NCBI RefSeq assembly: GCF_002154375.1
Contig: NZ_MUND01000001.1
Coordinates: 1-60,031 of the forward strand
Direction of reading: 5' to 3'
Origin: Streptomyces glaucescens
GTDB lineage: Bacteria > Actinomycetota > Actinomycetes > Streptomycetales > Streptomycetaceae
DNA: 60,031 bases
Position numbers and translations under genes: made by a program. Of this stretch, positions 15,959-23,586 are shown piece by piece; positions within the stretch are counted from its first letter, which is position 1, and every line of letters begins with the position of its first letter. The notes beneath the pieces are model-generated. The model was not told where the DNA came from. It ran no database searches and worked only from the letters and a program-made list of their open reading frames with translations.

Positions 15959-17387
15959 CCGGCCCCGCCGACGGGTCTCCGCCCGCGTCCGCATCCTGCT
16001 GTGGCTGCTGCTGGTGATGGCGGTCGCGCTCGCCTCGGTGGCCACCACCACCCGCTCGATCCTGCTGCGCGACACCGACCAGCGGATCGGCAGTCTGCTC
16101 GCCCAGGAGGCCGCCGAGTTCGCCCACTTCGAGGAGGCGGGCGTCGACCCGGTAACGGGCCGTCCGTTCACCGATCCGGCCCGGCTGCTGCGGGTCTTCC
16201 TGGAGCGGCAGTACGCCGACCTGGACGAGGAGCTGATCGGCCTGGTGGGACACCCGGAAGGCGGCGGCGCCCCGGCGCAGATCATCCAGCAGCGGGAGAT
16301 CCCCGTCGCCCGGCCGCTGCACGAGGACGCCGTTGCCCGCCGCCGGATCTTCGCCTCGCCGGACTCCTCCGGCACCCTGGACCGGCCGTCCGGCGCGATC
16401 CGCTGGGCCAAGGTGGCGGTGGCCCGGTACGGCGGCGAACCGGAGGCCGCGTTCGTGGTGGCCTTCCACCCGGGCCGCGAGCACGACCGCGCCGACGAGG
16501 TGTTCCGGGTGCTGCTCGCGATCTCGGGGGTCGCCCTGGTGATGACGATCGGGATCGCCTGGGTGGTCGCGGGGCGGATCCTGAAGCCGGTCCGGCTGGT
16601 GCGCGCCGCCGCCGCGCAGCTCACCGAGCAGGATCTGACCCGCCGTATCGAGGTGGTGGGCCGGGACGACGTGGCCGCGCTCGCGGAGACGTTCAACGCG
16701 ATGCTGGACCGGCTGGAGCGGGCCTTCGCCGTCCAGCGGCAGTTCGTCGACGACGCGGGCCACGAGCTGCGCACCCCGATCACCATCGTGCGCGGCCATC
16801 TGGAGCTGATGGGCGACGACCCTGCGGAGCGGGAGGAGACGGTCCGGCTGGTCACCGACGAGCTGGACCGGATGAGCCGGATCGTGGAGGACCTGCTGCT
16901 GCTCGCCAAGGCCGAACGCCCCGACTTCGTCTCGCCCGAGCCGGTCCAGCTCGCCGAACTCACCGCCGACGTCTACGTCAAGGCCCGCGCCCTGGGCGAG
17001 CGGGACTGGCGGCTCGCCGAGGTCGCCGACCGGGAGGCCGGACTGGATCCGCAGCGGATCACCCAGGCGATGGTGCAGCTGGCCCAGAACGCGGTCCAGC
17101 ACACCGCTTGCGGGCAGACCATCCGGATCGGTTCGCGCGCCGACGGGGAGCGGATCGAGCTGTACGTCGCCGATTCGGGTCCCGGGGTGCGGCCCGAGGA
17201 CGCGGAGCTGATCTTCGAGCGGTTCCGGCGCGGCACGGCCCGGCGGGGGGTGCGCGGTTCGGGCGCCGGTCTCGGGCTGTCGATCGTGAAGGCGATCGCG
17301 GAGGGCCACGGCGGCCGGGTCCGGCTGCGGCCCACCGAGGGCGGCGGCGCCACCTTCGTACTCACCCTGGGAGAGACCCGACCGTGA
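15894..17387 (+). CDS. sensor histidine kinase (OmpR-system partner)
   Basis: This protein has up to 497 residues. After a Thr-rich tail there is a first membrane helix (about 34-50), an extracytoplasmic sensor region (about 52-205), a second helix (206-227) and a HAMP domain (228-280). The HisKA dimerisation helix has phospho-accepting His290 in DDAGHELRTP, and the HATPase domain has N-box QNAVQH, DSGPGV and GSGAGLGLSIV. The start is uncertain: GTG 15894, ATG 15897, ATG 15903 and GTG 15924 are all in frame and none has a clear ribosome-binding site. Its stop overlaps the regulator start (GTGA), so the pair is translationally coupled. Confidence 0.93.
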   Translation: MMTMTTTAAPVATTTDPATTADRPRRRVSARVRILLWLLLVMAVALASVATTTRSILLRDTDQRIGSLLAQEAAEFAHFEEAGVDPVTGRPFTDPARLLRVFLERQYADLDEELIGLVGHPEGGGAPAQIIQQREIPVARPLHEDAVARRRIFASPDSSGTLDRPSGAIRWAKVAVARYGGEPEAAFVVAFHPGREHDRADEVFRVLLAISGVALVMTIGIAWVVAGRILKPVRLVRAAAAQLTEQDLTRRIEVVGRDDVAALAETFNAMLDRLERAFAVQRQFVDDAGHELRTPITIVRGHLELMGDDPAEREETVRLVTDELDRMSRIVEDLLLLAKAERPDFVSPEPVQLAELTADVYVKARALGERDWRLAEVADREAGLDPQRITQAMVQLAQNAVQHTACGQTIRIGSRADGERIELYVADSGPGVRPEDAELIFERFRRGTARRGVRGSGAGLGLSIVKAIAEGHGGRVRLRPTEGGGATFVLTLGETRP

Positions 17388-18049
17388 ACCGCATCCTCAT
17401 CGTCGAGGACGAGGAGCGCATCGCCTCCTTCGTCGAGAAGGGCCTGCGCGCCAACGGCTTCACCACCACCGTCGTCGGCGACGGCGACGCCGCCTACGAC
17501 TACGCCGTGACCGGCGGCTTCGACCTGGTGGTGCTGGACATCGGCCTGCCCGGCCGGGACGGCTTCACCGTGCTGCGGGAGCTGCGCGAGGCACGGGTGA
17601 CGGTCCCGGTGATCGTGCTGACCGCGCGGGACTCCGTGCGGGACACGGTGGCCGGTCTGGAGGGCGGCGCCGACGACTGGATGACCAAGCCGTTCCGTTT
17701 CGAGGAGCTGGTGGCGCGAGTGCGCCTGAGGCTGCGCACGGCGGCCCGGGCGCCGGAGGTGACGGTGCTGCGGTCGGGCACGCTCAGCCTGGACCTGCGC
17801 ACCCGGCGGGCCCGCTCCGGGGAGCGCACGGTGGACCTGACGGCCCGTGAGTTCGTGCTCCTCGAACTGTTCCTCCGCCATCCGGGCCAGGTGCTCTCCC
17901 GGGAGCAGATCCTCTCCCACGTGTGGGGCTACGACTTCGACCCGGGCTCCAACATCGTCGACGTGTACGTCCGGGCGCTGCGCAAGAAGCTCGGCGCGGA
18001 GCGGGTGGAGACGGTCCGCGGGATGGGGTACCGGCTGTCGGCCGGGTGA
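17384..18049 (+). CDS. OmpR-family response regulator
   Basis: This 221-residue protein starts MNRILIVEDEERIASFVEKG. The receiver domain has acidic pocket residues E8-D9-E10, phosphorylated Asp52 in LVVLDIGLPG, and conserved Lys102 in MTKPF. A winged-helix DNA-binding domain follows, with DLTAREFVLLELFL and SNIVDVYVRALRKKL typical of OmpR/PhoB. The GTG start overlaps the kinase stop by four bases. Its likely targets are the 11-bp direct repeats found upstream of its own operon (15618) and upstream of the SLC13 permease (18073). The signal sensed is unknown. Confidence 0.95.
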   Translation: MNRILIVEDEERIASFVEKGLRANGFTTTVVGDGDAAYDYAVTGGFDLVVLDIGLPGRDGFTVLRELREARVTVPVIVLTARDSVRDTVAGLEGGADDWMTKPFRFEELVARVRLRLRTAARAPEVTVLRSGTLSLDLRTRRARSGERTVDLTAREFVLLELFLRHPGQVLSREQILSHVWGYDFDPGSNIVDVYVRALRKKLGAERVETVRGMGYRLSAG

Positions 18050-18072
18050 GGCCCGTGCCGGGTGAGTTTTCC

Positions 18073-18105
18073 TTCATGCGCGGCTCATCGACGGCTCACG
18101 GCCCG
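18073..18105 (+). promoter_or_regulatory. candidate response-regulator operator upstream of SLC13 permease
   Basis: TTCATGC at 18073, CTCATCG at 18084 and CTCACGG at 18095 are spaced exactly 11 bp apart. The 33-bp window resembles the one at 15618. The motif ends about 17 bp before the GTG at 18123, consistent with binding over a -35 region of a leaderless or near-leaderless transcript. Confidence 0.55.
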
Positions 18106-18122
18106 CCGGAACCCTCGATGAC

Positions 18123-19538
18123 GTGACCCTCACTCCCCGTCTCGGCGTGGCCCTGTGCGCGGCGCTCTCGCTGTGCGCGCTGCTCGCGGTGCCCGGCGCC
18201 TTCCCCGGTCTCGGCGGGGACGCGCGCCTCACCCTCGCGGTGTTCGTCCTGGCGACCTGTGCCTGGATCGGCACCCCGGTCGACGACACGTACATCGCGC
18301 TGGGCGCCGGTCTGGCGCTCACGGCGACCGGGGTGATCAGCAGCGACACCCTCTTCGGCACCCTCGGCGACTCCACGGTCTGGCTGCTGATCTGCGCCTT
18401 CGTACTGGCCGCGGCGGTCACCCGGACGGGGCTCGCGGGCCGGGCGGCGGCCTTCCTGGTGGGGGGCGCGCGCACGGTCCGCCAGCTGGTCCACCTCACC
18501 ACGGCCGCGCTGGTCGTCACGGCGTTCGCGGTGCCGGCCACCTCCGGCCGGGCGGCGCTCGCGCTCCCGGTGTTCCTGGCGCTCGCCAAGGCACTCGCCG
18601 ACCGCAGACGACTGGTCGTGATGCTGGCGCTGCTGTTCCCGACCGTGATTCTTCTGTCGGCGGTGGCGACCCTGATCGGCGCGGGCGCGCATCTGATCAC
18701 CGTATCGGTGCTGTGGGAGACCACCGGGGAGCGGATCGGGTTCGTGCGGTGGCTGCTGCTCGGGCTGCCGCTGGCGGTGGCCTCCTCCCACCTGGCCGCC
18801 GAGACCGTCCTGCTCACCACCACCCGGCGCGCCGACCGCCACGGCCCGGTGCGCATCACCACCGAGGAGATCCAGCGGCACAGCGACACCCCGGTCACCG
18901 GTCCCTGGACCCCGGAGGAGACCCGCTGCGCGCTGCTGCTGGCCACGGTGGTGCTGCTGTGGTGCGGCGAGCCGCTGCACCGGGTGCCGCCCGCGGTCGT
19001 CGCGCTGACCGGCGCGGTCGTCGCCGCCTCCCCCGCCCTGGGCACCGTACGGCTGAAGGACGCGCTGCGGACCGTTCCCTGGTCGCTGCTGCTGTTCATG
19101 GCCGCGACCATGGCGATGGGCGTGGCCCTCGCCGACTCGGGCGCGGCGAAGTGGCTGGTGTCCGGGCTGCCGTCGGACGTCGGCCCCGTGCCGTTCCTGG
19201 CCGTGGTGATCGCGGTCAGCACGGCCGCCCACCTGGTCCTCCAGTCCCGCTCCGCCCGCTCCTCCGTGCTGGTCCCGCTGGTGGTGGCCGCCGCCGTGAG
19301 CGCCGGCGTCGACCCGGTCGCCGCCGCGCTCGCCTCCACGGCCGCCGCGGGCTTCTGCCACACCCTGCCCGCCTCCGCCAAGCCGGTCACGCTCTACGCG
19401 GACCTCCCCGGCACCCCCACCTACACCCCGCGCGACCTGCTGCGGCTGTCCGCCGTACTGGCCCCGCTGACCGCCGCCCTCGTCCTGCTCTTCGCCGTGG
19501 CGGTATGGCCACTGCTCGGCGTTTCCCCGACCCCCTAG
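18123..19538 (+). CDS. SLC13/DASS-family anion permease
   Basis: This 471-residue membrane protein has about 12 hydrophobic helices in two halves. The general pattern (an STVWLLICAFVLAAAV segment, a VPATSGRAALALPVF hairpin, and in the second half LQSRSARSSVLVPLV followed by FCHTLPASAKPV) matches the CitT/DASS divalent-anion symporters, which carry dicarboxylates, tricarboxylates or sulfate with Na+. It starts at GTG 18123; the nearby ATG at 18118 is out of frame and stops at once. The glycerate kinase follows 10 bp downstream, so the substrate may be glycerate, tartrate or a related hydroxyacid, but this is inference. Confidence 0.85.
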   Translation: MTLTPRLGVALCAALSLCALLAVPGAFPGLGGDARLTLAVFVLATCAWIGTPVDDTYIALGAGLALTATGVISSDTLFGTLGDSTVWLLICAFVLAAAVTRTGLAGRAAAFLVGGARTVRQLVHLTTAALVVTAFAVPATSGRAALALPVFLALAKALADRRRLVVMLALLFPTVILLSAVATLIGAGAHLITVSVLWETTGERIGFVRWLLLGLPLAVASSHLAAETVLLTTTRRADRHGPVRITTEEIQRHSDTPVTGPWTPEETRCALLLATVVLLWCGEPLHRVPPAVVALTGAVVAASPALGTVRLKDALRTVPWSLLLFMAATMAMGVALADSGAAKWLVSGLPSDVGPVPFLAVVIAVSTAAHLVLQSRSARSSVLVPLVVAAAVSAGVDPVAAALASTAAAGFCHTLPASAKPVTLYADLPGTPTYTPRDLLRLSAVLAPLTAALVLLFAVAVWPLLGVSPTP

Positions 19539-19548
19539 GAGACCTGCC

Positions 19549-20745
19549 ATGCTGAGCCGAGTCGTCGTGGCCCCCAGCGGCTTCAAGGAGTCCCTGTCCG
19601 CCCAGGCAGCCGCCGACGCCATCGCGGACGGGGTCCGCCGGGTGCTGCCGGACGCCGAGATCGACCGGATCCCGCTGGTGGACGGCGGCGAGGGCACGGC
19701 CGTCGCGCTGGCCGCCGCGACCGGCGGACGGCTGGTCGCGCTGCCCGCCACGGGCCCGGTGGGCGACCGCCTCGGCACCCACTTCGCGCTGCTCGGCCCG
19801 GCCGGGGACACCGCACTGGTGGAGATGGCGGCGGTCGCCGGGCTCTCCCTCGTGCCGCACTCCCTGCGCGACCCGGGCGCCACCACCACCTACGGCGTCG
19901 GGGAGCTGATCCGTGCCGCGCTCGACACCGGCGTACGGCGGATCCTCGTCGGCTGCGGCGACTCCGGCACCTCGGACGGCGGCGCGGGCGCCCTCCAGGC
20001 GCTCGGCGCCCGCCTGCTCGACCCGGACGGCTTCGAACTCCCGCCAGGCGGACGTGAGTTGCTCCGCCTGCACCGGATCGACCCGTCCGGCCTCGACCCC
20101 CGTCTCGCCCGGACCGAACTCCTGGTCGCCTGCAACCCGTACAACGTGCTGTGCGGCGAGCGCGGTGTGGCCCGCGTCTTCGGCCCGCAGAAGGGCGCGA
20201 CACCCGCGCAGGTGGAGCACCTGTCGGCCGGTCTGGAGAACTGGGCGTACGTCCTCACCCGCGACCTGGCGGTAACGCCCACCGAGCTGCGCACCGGCCC
20301 CGGCACCGGCGCCTCCGGCGGCCTGGGCGCCGCCCTCGCCGCGCTCGGTGCCCGGCTGCTGCCCCGGTTCGACGTCCTCCTCGGCCACCTGGACCTGGAC
20401 GCCCGCCTGGCCCGCGCCGACCTGGTCGTCACCGCCGAGGGCGCCCTCGACCACCAGACCCCGCGCGGCAAGGTCCCGGCGGAGGTGGCCCGCCGTGCCA
20501 AGCGGTACGGCCGTCCGGTGCTGGCGCTGGCCGGCACGCTCGGCGAGGGGGCGCACGAGGTGCCGGGCGTGGACGCGTTCAGCGGCATCCTGCCCGCGCC
20601 CATGGCCCTCGCCGAGGCCCTGGTCCGGGCGGGCGAACTGCTCACCGACGCCACCGAGCGCGCCCTGCGGATGATCCTGCTGGGCGCCCGGCTACCGGCT
20701 CACGCCGAGGTGTCCGGCACGCAACGGCCGTCCTCGGTGCGGTAG
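19549..20745 (+). CDS. glycerate kinase (GarK/GlxK family)
   Basis: This protein of 398 residues, with the two-domain glycerate kinase fold, phosphorylates D-glycerate to 2- or 3-phosphoglycerate. Recognisable blocks are VVVAPSGFKESLSAQAAADA at the N-terminus, DGGEGTAVAL (about 44-53), the GCGDSGTSDGGAGALQALGA loop (about 140-160), FGPQKGAT, and VTAEGALDHQTPRGKVPAEV near residue 300. AGGAGA sits six bases before the ATG. It is in one operon with the SLC13 permease, which suggests uptake and phosphorylation of glycerate or a precursor. Its last 46 bases overlap the convergent aminotransferase gene. Confidence 0.95.
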   Translation: MLSRVVVAPSGFKESLSAQAAADAIADGVRRVLPDAEIDRIPLVDGGEGTAVALAAATGGRLVALPATGPVGDRLGTHFALLGPAGDTALVEMAAVAGLSLVPHSLRDPGATTTYGVGELIRAALDTGVRRILVGCGDSGTSDGGAGALQALGARLLDPDGFELPPGGRELLRLHRIDPSGLDPRLARTELLVACNPYNVLCGERGVARVFGPQKGATPAQVEHLSAGLENWAYVLTRDLAVTPTELRTGPGTGASGGLGAALAALGARLLPRFDVLLGHLDLDARLARADLVVTAEGALDHQTPRGKVPAEVARRAKRYGRPVLALAGTLGEGAHEVPGVDAFSGILPAPMALAEALVRAGELLTDATERALRMILLGARLPAHAEVSGTQRPSSVR

Positions 20746-22067
20746 TTCCAGCGCGCGCCGTCCCGCACCAGCTCCTTGACCGCGCCCAGGAACCGCTCCA
20801 CGTGCTCGTCCGGGGTGCCCGCGCCGAAGCTGACCCGGATCGCGTTGAGGGACTTCTCGCCGGGCGCGGCCTCGGGGGCGCCGCACTCGCCCTGCGTCTG
20901 CGGGTCGCTGCCGAGCAGGGTGCGCACCAGCGGGTGGGCGCAGAACAGGCCGTCGCGCACCCCGATGCCGTACTCGGCGGAGAGCGCGGCGGCGAAGTGG
21001 GAGCTGTTCCAGCCGTCGACGACGAAGGAGATCACGCCGACGCGCGGGGCGTCGTCGCCGAAGAGGGACAGCACGCGCACCTCGGGGACCTCGGCGAGCC
21101 CGGTCCGCACCTTCTCGATCAGGTGGCGCTCGCGGGCGACCAGGCTGTCGAACCCGGCCTCCGTCAGCGCCTTGCACGCGGAGGCGATGGCGTAGGCGCC
21201 GATGACGTTCGGCGAGCCCGCCTCGTGCCGGGCGGCGGTCTCGTGCCACTCCACGTCCACGCCACCGTCCTGTCGCCGGGTCACCCGGCGGCTCGCGCCG
21301 CCGCCCGCGAGGTACGGCTCGGCCTCGCGCAGCCAGTCGGCGCGGCCGGCGAGGACGCCGGAGCCGAACGGGGCGTACAGCTTGTGCCCGGAGAAGGCGA
21401 CCCAGTCGACGTCCAGTTCCCGCACGGACACCGGGTGGTGAGGGGCGAGCTGGGCGGCGTCCAGCACGATCCGCGCGCCGTGCGCGTGCGACGCGGCGGC
21501 CAGTTCCCGTACGGGCCACAGCTCGCCGGTGACGTTGGAGGCGCCGGTGACGCAGACCAGGGCCGGGCCGTAGGGGTCGCGGTCGGCGAGGGCGCGCTCC
21601 AGGGTGGCGACCGCCTCGTCCGGGGTGCGCGGCGCGTCGAGGTAGGTGACCTGGGCGTTCGTCCAGGGCAGCAGGGAGGCGTGGTGCTCGGTCTCGAAGA
21701 CGAAGACCCGGCAGCCGGCGGGCAGCGCGGCGGCGAGCAGGTTGAGCGAGTCGGTGGTGGACCGGGTGAAGACGACCTGGTCGCTCTCGCGGCAGTCGAG
21801 GAACTCGGCGACGGTCTGCCGGGCGTTCTCGAAGAGGTCCGTGGACAGCTGGGAGAGGTATCCGGCACCGCGGTGCACGCTGCCGTAGTACGGCGCGTAC
21901 GCGGCGACGTCGTCCCAGACCCGCTGGAGCGCGGGCGCGCTGGCGGCGTAGTCGAGCGCGGCGTAGGCGACCTCGCCGCCGGTGACGAGCGGCACCGTGA
22001 CATCCCGCCCCAGAACGGGCAGAGGGGCACAAACGGACTGGTCGGCGGCAGCGGTGGAGACAGACAT
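20700..22067 (-). CDS. class V aminotransferase-fold enzyme (cysteine desulfurase/selenocysteine lyase-like)
   Basis: This protein of 455 residues is a PLP enzyme of fold type I, class V. FTRSTTDSLNLLAAALP is the phosphate-binding loop, ETEHHASLLPW is the usual His region, VLDAAQLAPHHPV supplies the PLP Asp, and SGHKLYAPFG has the Schiff-base lysine, K229. Near the C-terminus GVRDGLFCAHPLVR includes a Cys that could act like the desulfurase cysteine. The ATG at 22067 has GGGAG six bases upstream. The leader contains a SAM-IV-type riboswitch, so the enzyme most likely works in sulfur amino-acid metabolism and is switched by S-adenosylmethionine. The precise reaction is not known. Confidence 0.88.
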   Translation of the reverse strand: MSVSTAAADQSVCAPLPVLGRDVTVPLVTGGEVAYAALDYAASAPALQRVWDDVAAYAPYYGSVHRGAGYLSQLSTDLFENARQTVAEFLDCRESDQVVFTRSTTDSLNLLAAALPAGCRVFVFETEHHASLLPWTNAQVTYLDAPRTPDEAVATLERALADRDPYGPALVCVTGASNVTGELWPVRELAAASHAHGARIVLDAAQLAPHHPVSVRELDVDWVAFSGHKLYAPFGSGVLAGRADWLREAEPYLAGGGASRRVTRRQDGGVDVEWHETAARHEAGSPNVIGAYAIASACKALTEAGFDSLVARERHLIEKVRTGLAEVPEVRVLSLFGDDAPRVGVISFVVDGWNSSHFAAALSAEYGIGVRDGLFCAHPLVRTLLGSDPQTQGECGAPEAAPGEKSLNAIRVSFGAGTPDEHVERFLGAVKELVRDGARWNYRTEDGRCVPDTSA

Positions 22068-22134
22068 GGCGAACTCCCGTGAAGCGGAGGAGGAATGAGC
22101 GAAAAAGGGTGTGCGGAGGCGGGGCTCGGCGGCC

Positions 22135-22155
22135 CTATCGCATTCGCTTGCTCAC
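22135..22155 (-). CDS. possible 6-residue leader peptide
   Basis: A GTG-initiated mini-ORF encodes MSKRMR and then TAG. GAGGGAG lies seven bases upstream of the GTG. It sits between the riboswitch expression-platform hairpin and the aminotransferase start at 22067, 68 bases before it. If translated, it could couple ribosome loading to the riboswitch. It may be coincidental. Confidence 0.35.
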   Translation of the reverse strand: MSKRMR

Positions 22156-22177
22156 GGAAGACTCCCTCGAACGACCA

Positions 22178-22202
22178 GGACCCCTGGTGACGCGAGGGGT
22201 CC
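22178..22202 (-). promoter_or_regulatory. expression-platform hairpin
   Basis: GGACCCCT (22202-22195) pairs with AGGGGTCC (22185-22178). Its first four bases also belong to the pseudoknot strand CGCGGAC, so aptamer pseudoknot and hairpin exclude each other. A shorter alternative hairpin, CCAGG-CCTGG, overlaps it at 22175-22187. These offer a simple on/off mechanism for SAM control. Confidence 0.55.
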
Positions 22203-22316
22203 GCGCTTGCCGTAGACCTCGCTGCCTACGGCCTGGTCTTCACCCGGGGCACCCCGCCACGGACGGAGGGTTGCCGGACAGTCGGCCGGGGCCTCATGAC
22301 TGTCACTCATGACCTG
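22195..22316 (-). promoter_or_regulatory. SAM-IV-type riboswitch aptamer
   Basis: Read on the minus strand, the leader contains GGTCATGAGTGACAGTCATG, then AGGCCCCGGCC, CCGGCAACCCTCC, GCGGGGTGCCCCGGGTGA and GACC. This is the actinobacterial SAM-binding core of the S-box superfamily. A P5-like hairpin GCCGTAG...CTACGGC follows. A loop sequence GTCCGTG (22264-22258) can pair with CGCGGAC (22205-22199), the extra pseudoknot expected of SAM-IV. The aptamer precedes the class V aminotransferase and follows the trpD terminator. I identified it from memory of the consensus, without a covariance search. Confidence 0.85.
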
Positions 22317-22341
22317 GTACAGGAAAGTAGACGAAGTGATC

Positions 22342-22377
22342 GTCGTCCCGCAACCCGTGTCCGGATCGCGGGACGAC
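22342..22377 (-). terminator. trpD terminator
   Basis: GTCGTCCCGC and GCGGGACGAC form a perfect 10-bp stem with a 16-base loop, 10 bp past the trpD stop. On the minus strand its 3' arm overlaps a plausible promoter for the riboswitch transcript, with TTGCGG and TACTTT separated by 18 bases. Confidence 0.75.
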
Positions 22378-22386
22378 ACCCGAGGG

Positions 22387-23451
22387 TCACGCGTTGCTCG
22401 CGGCCACCCAGCGCTCCAGCGTCCGCTTGGCCGCGCCCGAATCGACGGACTCGGCGGCCTTCGCCATCCCCGCGCGGATCTGCTCGGCCAGCGGGGCGTC
22501 GGTCGGGTGCAGGGCGACCAGCGCCGCCGCCGAGTTCAGCAGCACCGCGTCCCGCACCGGGCCGGTCTCCCCGTCCAGCAGACGGCGGGCCACCTCGGCG
22601 TTGTGGGCGGCGTCCGCGCCGCGCAGCGCCTCCACCGGCACCAGCTCGATACCGACGTCGCGCGGGTCGAAGGTCTCCTCGGTGACCTTCCCGTCCCGGA
22701 CGATCCACACCCGGGAGGTGGCGGTGGTGGTCAGCTCGTCGAGACCGTCGTCCCCGCGGAACACCAGCGAGGAGTTGCCGCGTTCGGCGAACACGCCCGC
22801 GACGATCGGTGCCATCCGCAGATCCGCCACGCCCACCGCCTGCGCCTTCACCCGGGCCGGGTTGGTCAGCGGGCCGAGGAAGTTGAAGGTCGTCCGGATG
22901 CCCAGCTGACCGCGGGCCGCCGCCACATGGCGCAGCGCCGGGTGGAACTTCACCGCGAAGCAGAAGGTGATGCCCGCCTCGTCGGCGACCTCGGCCACCC
23001 GTCTCGGCGTCAGCTCCAGATTGACGCCCAGCTTCTCCAGCACGTCCGAGGCGCCGGACGCCGAGGACGCGGCCCGGTTGCCGTGCTTGACCACCTTGGC
23101 GCCGGTGCCGGCCACGACGATGGAGGACATCGTGGAGATGTTCACCGTCCTGGCCCCGTCGCCGCCGGTGCCGACGATGTCGACGGTGGCGCCGGGCACC
23201 TCGATCACATTGGCGTGCGCGTACATCGTGCGGACCAGGCCGGTGATCTCCTCGACCGTCTCGCCCTTGGCCCGCAGCGCCACCGCGAACCCGGCGATCT
23301 GCGCGTCGGTCGCCTCGCCGCGCATGATCCGGTCCATCGCCCAGGCGGTGTCCTCGGCGCTCTGGTCCCGGCCCTCCAGCAGGCCGTTCAGCATCGCGGG
23401 CCAGGAACGGCCCGCCGCGGTGTCGCCTCCAGCGGGGGTCACAGCGCTCAT
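22387..23451 (-). CDS. trpD: anthranilate phosphoribosyltransferase
   Basis: This protein of 354 residues catalyses the second committed step of tryptophan synthesis, joining anthranilate to phosphoribosyl pyrophosphate. Key motifs are [17 protein letters not shown] (PRPP pyrophosphate loop, about 95-110), [20 protein letters not shown], the [12 protein letters not shown] segment, and [14 protein letters not shown], all conserved in TrpD. AGGAG six bases upstream supports the ATG at 23451. It is a single gene here, not in a trp operon, and is followed by its own terminator. The qcrB gene lies upstream in the same orientation beyond a strong terminator. Confidence 0.97.
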   Translation of the reverse strand: MSAVTPAGGDTAAGRSWPAMLNGLLEGRDQSAEDTAWAMDRIMRGEATDAQIAGFAVALRAKGETVEEITGLVRTMYAHANVIEVPGATVDIVGTGGDGARTVNISTMSSIVVAGTGAKVVKHGNRAASSASGASDVLEKLGVNLELTPRRVAEVADEAGITFCFAVKFHPALRHVAAARGQLGIRTTFNFLGPLTNPARVKAQAVGVADLRMAPIVAGVFAERGNSSLVFRGDDGLDELTTTATSRVWIVRDGKVTEETFDPRDVGIELVPVEALRGADAAHNAEVARRLLDGETGPVRDAVLLNSAAALVALHPTDAPLAEQIRAGMAKAAESVDSGAAKRTLERWVAASNA

Positions 23452-23525
23452 CAGCCGCTCCTGATCGTCGTAGAACACATGGCACGCATGGGTGTGCGCC
23501 CAGCCTATCCATCCCGGAGCACGGC

Positions 23526-23562
23526 GAAGGGCCCCCGTCCGAACACCGGACGGGGGCCCTTC
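23526..23562 (-). terminator. qcr operon terminator
   Basis: A perfect 16-bp stem, GAAGGGCCCCCGTCCG with its complement, encloses the loop AACAC. It lies 24 bp past the qcrB stop and should end the qcrCAB transcript. Confidence 0.9.
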
Positions 23563-23586
23563 AGCGTGGCGTGGCGAACGCAGCGA

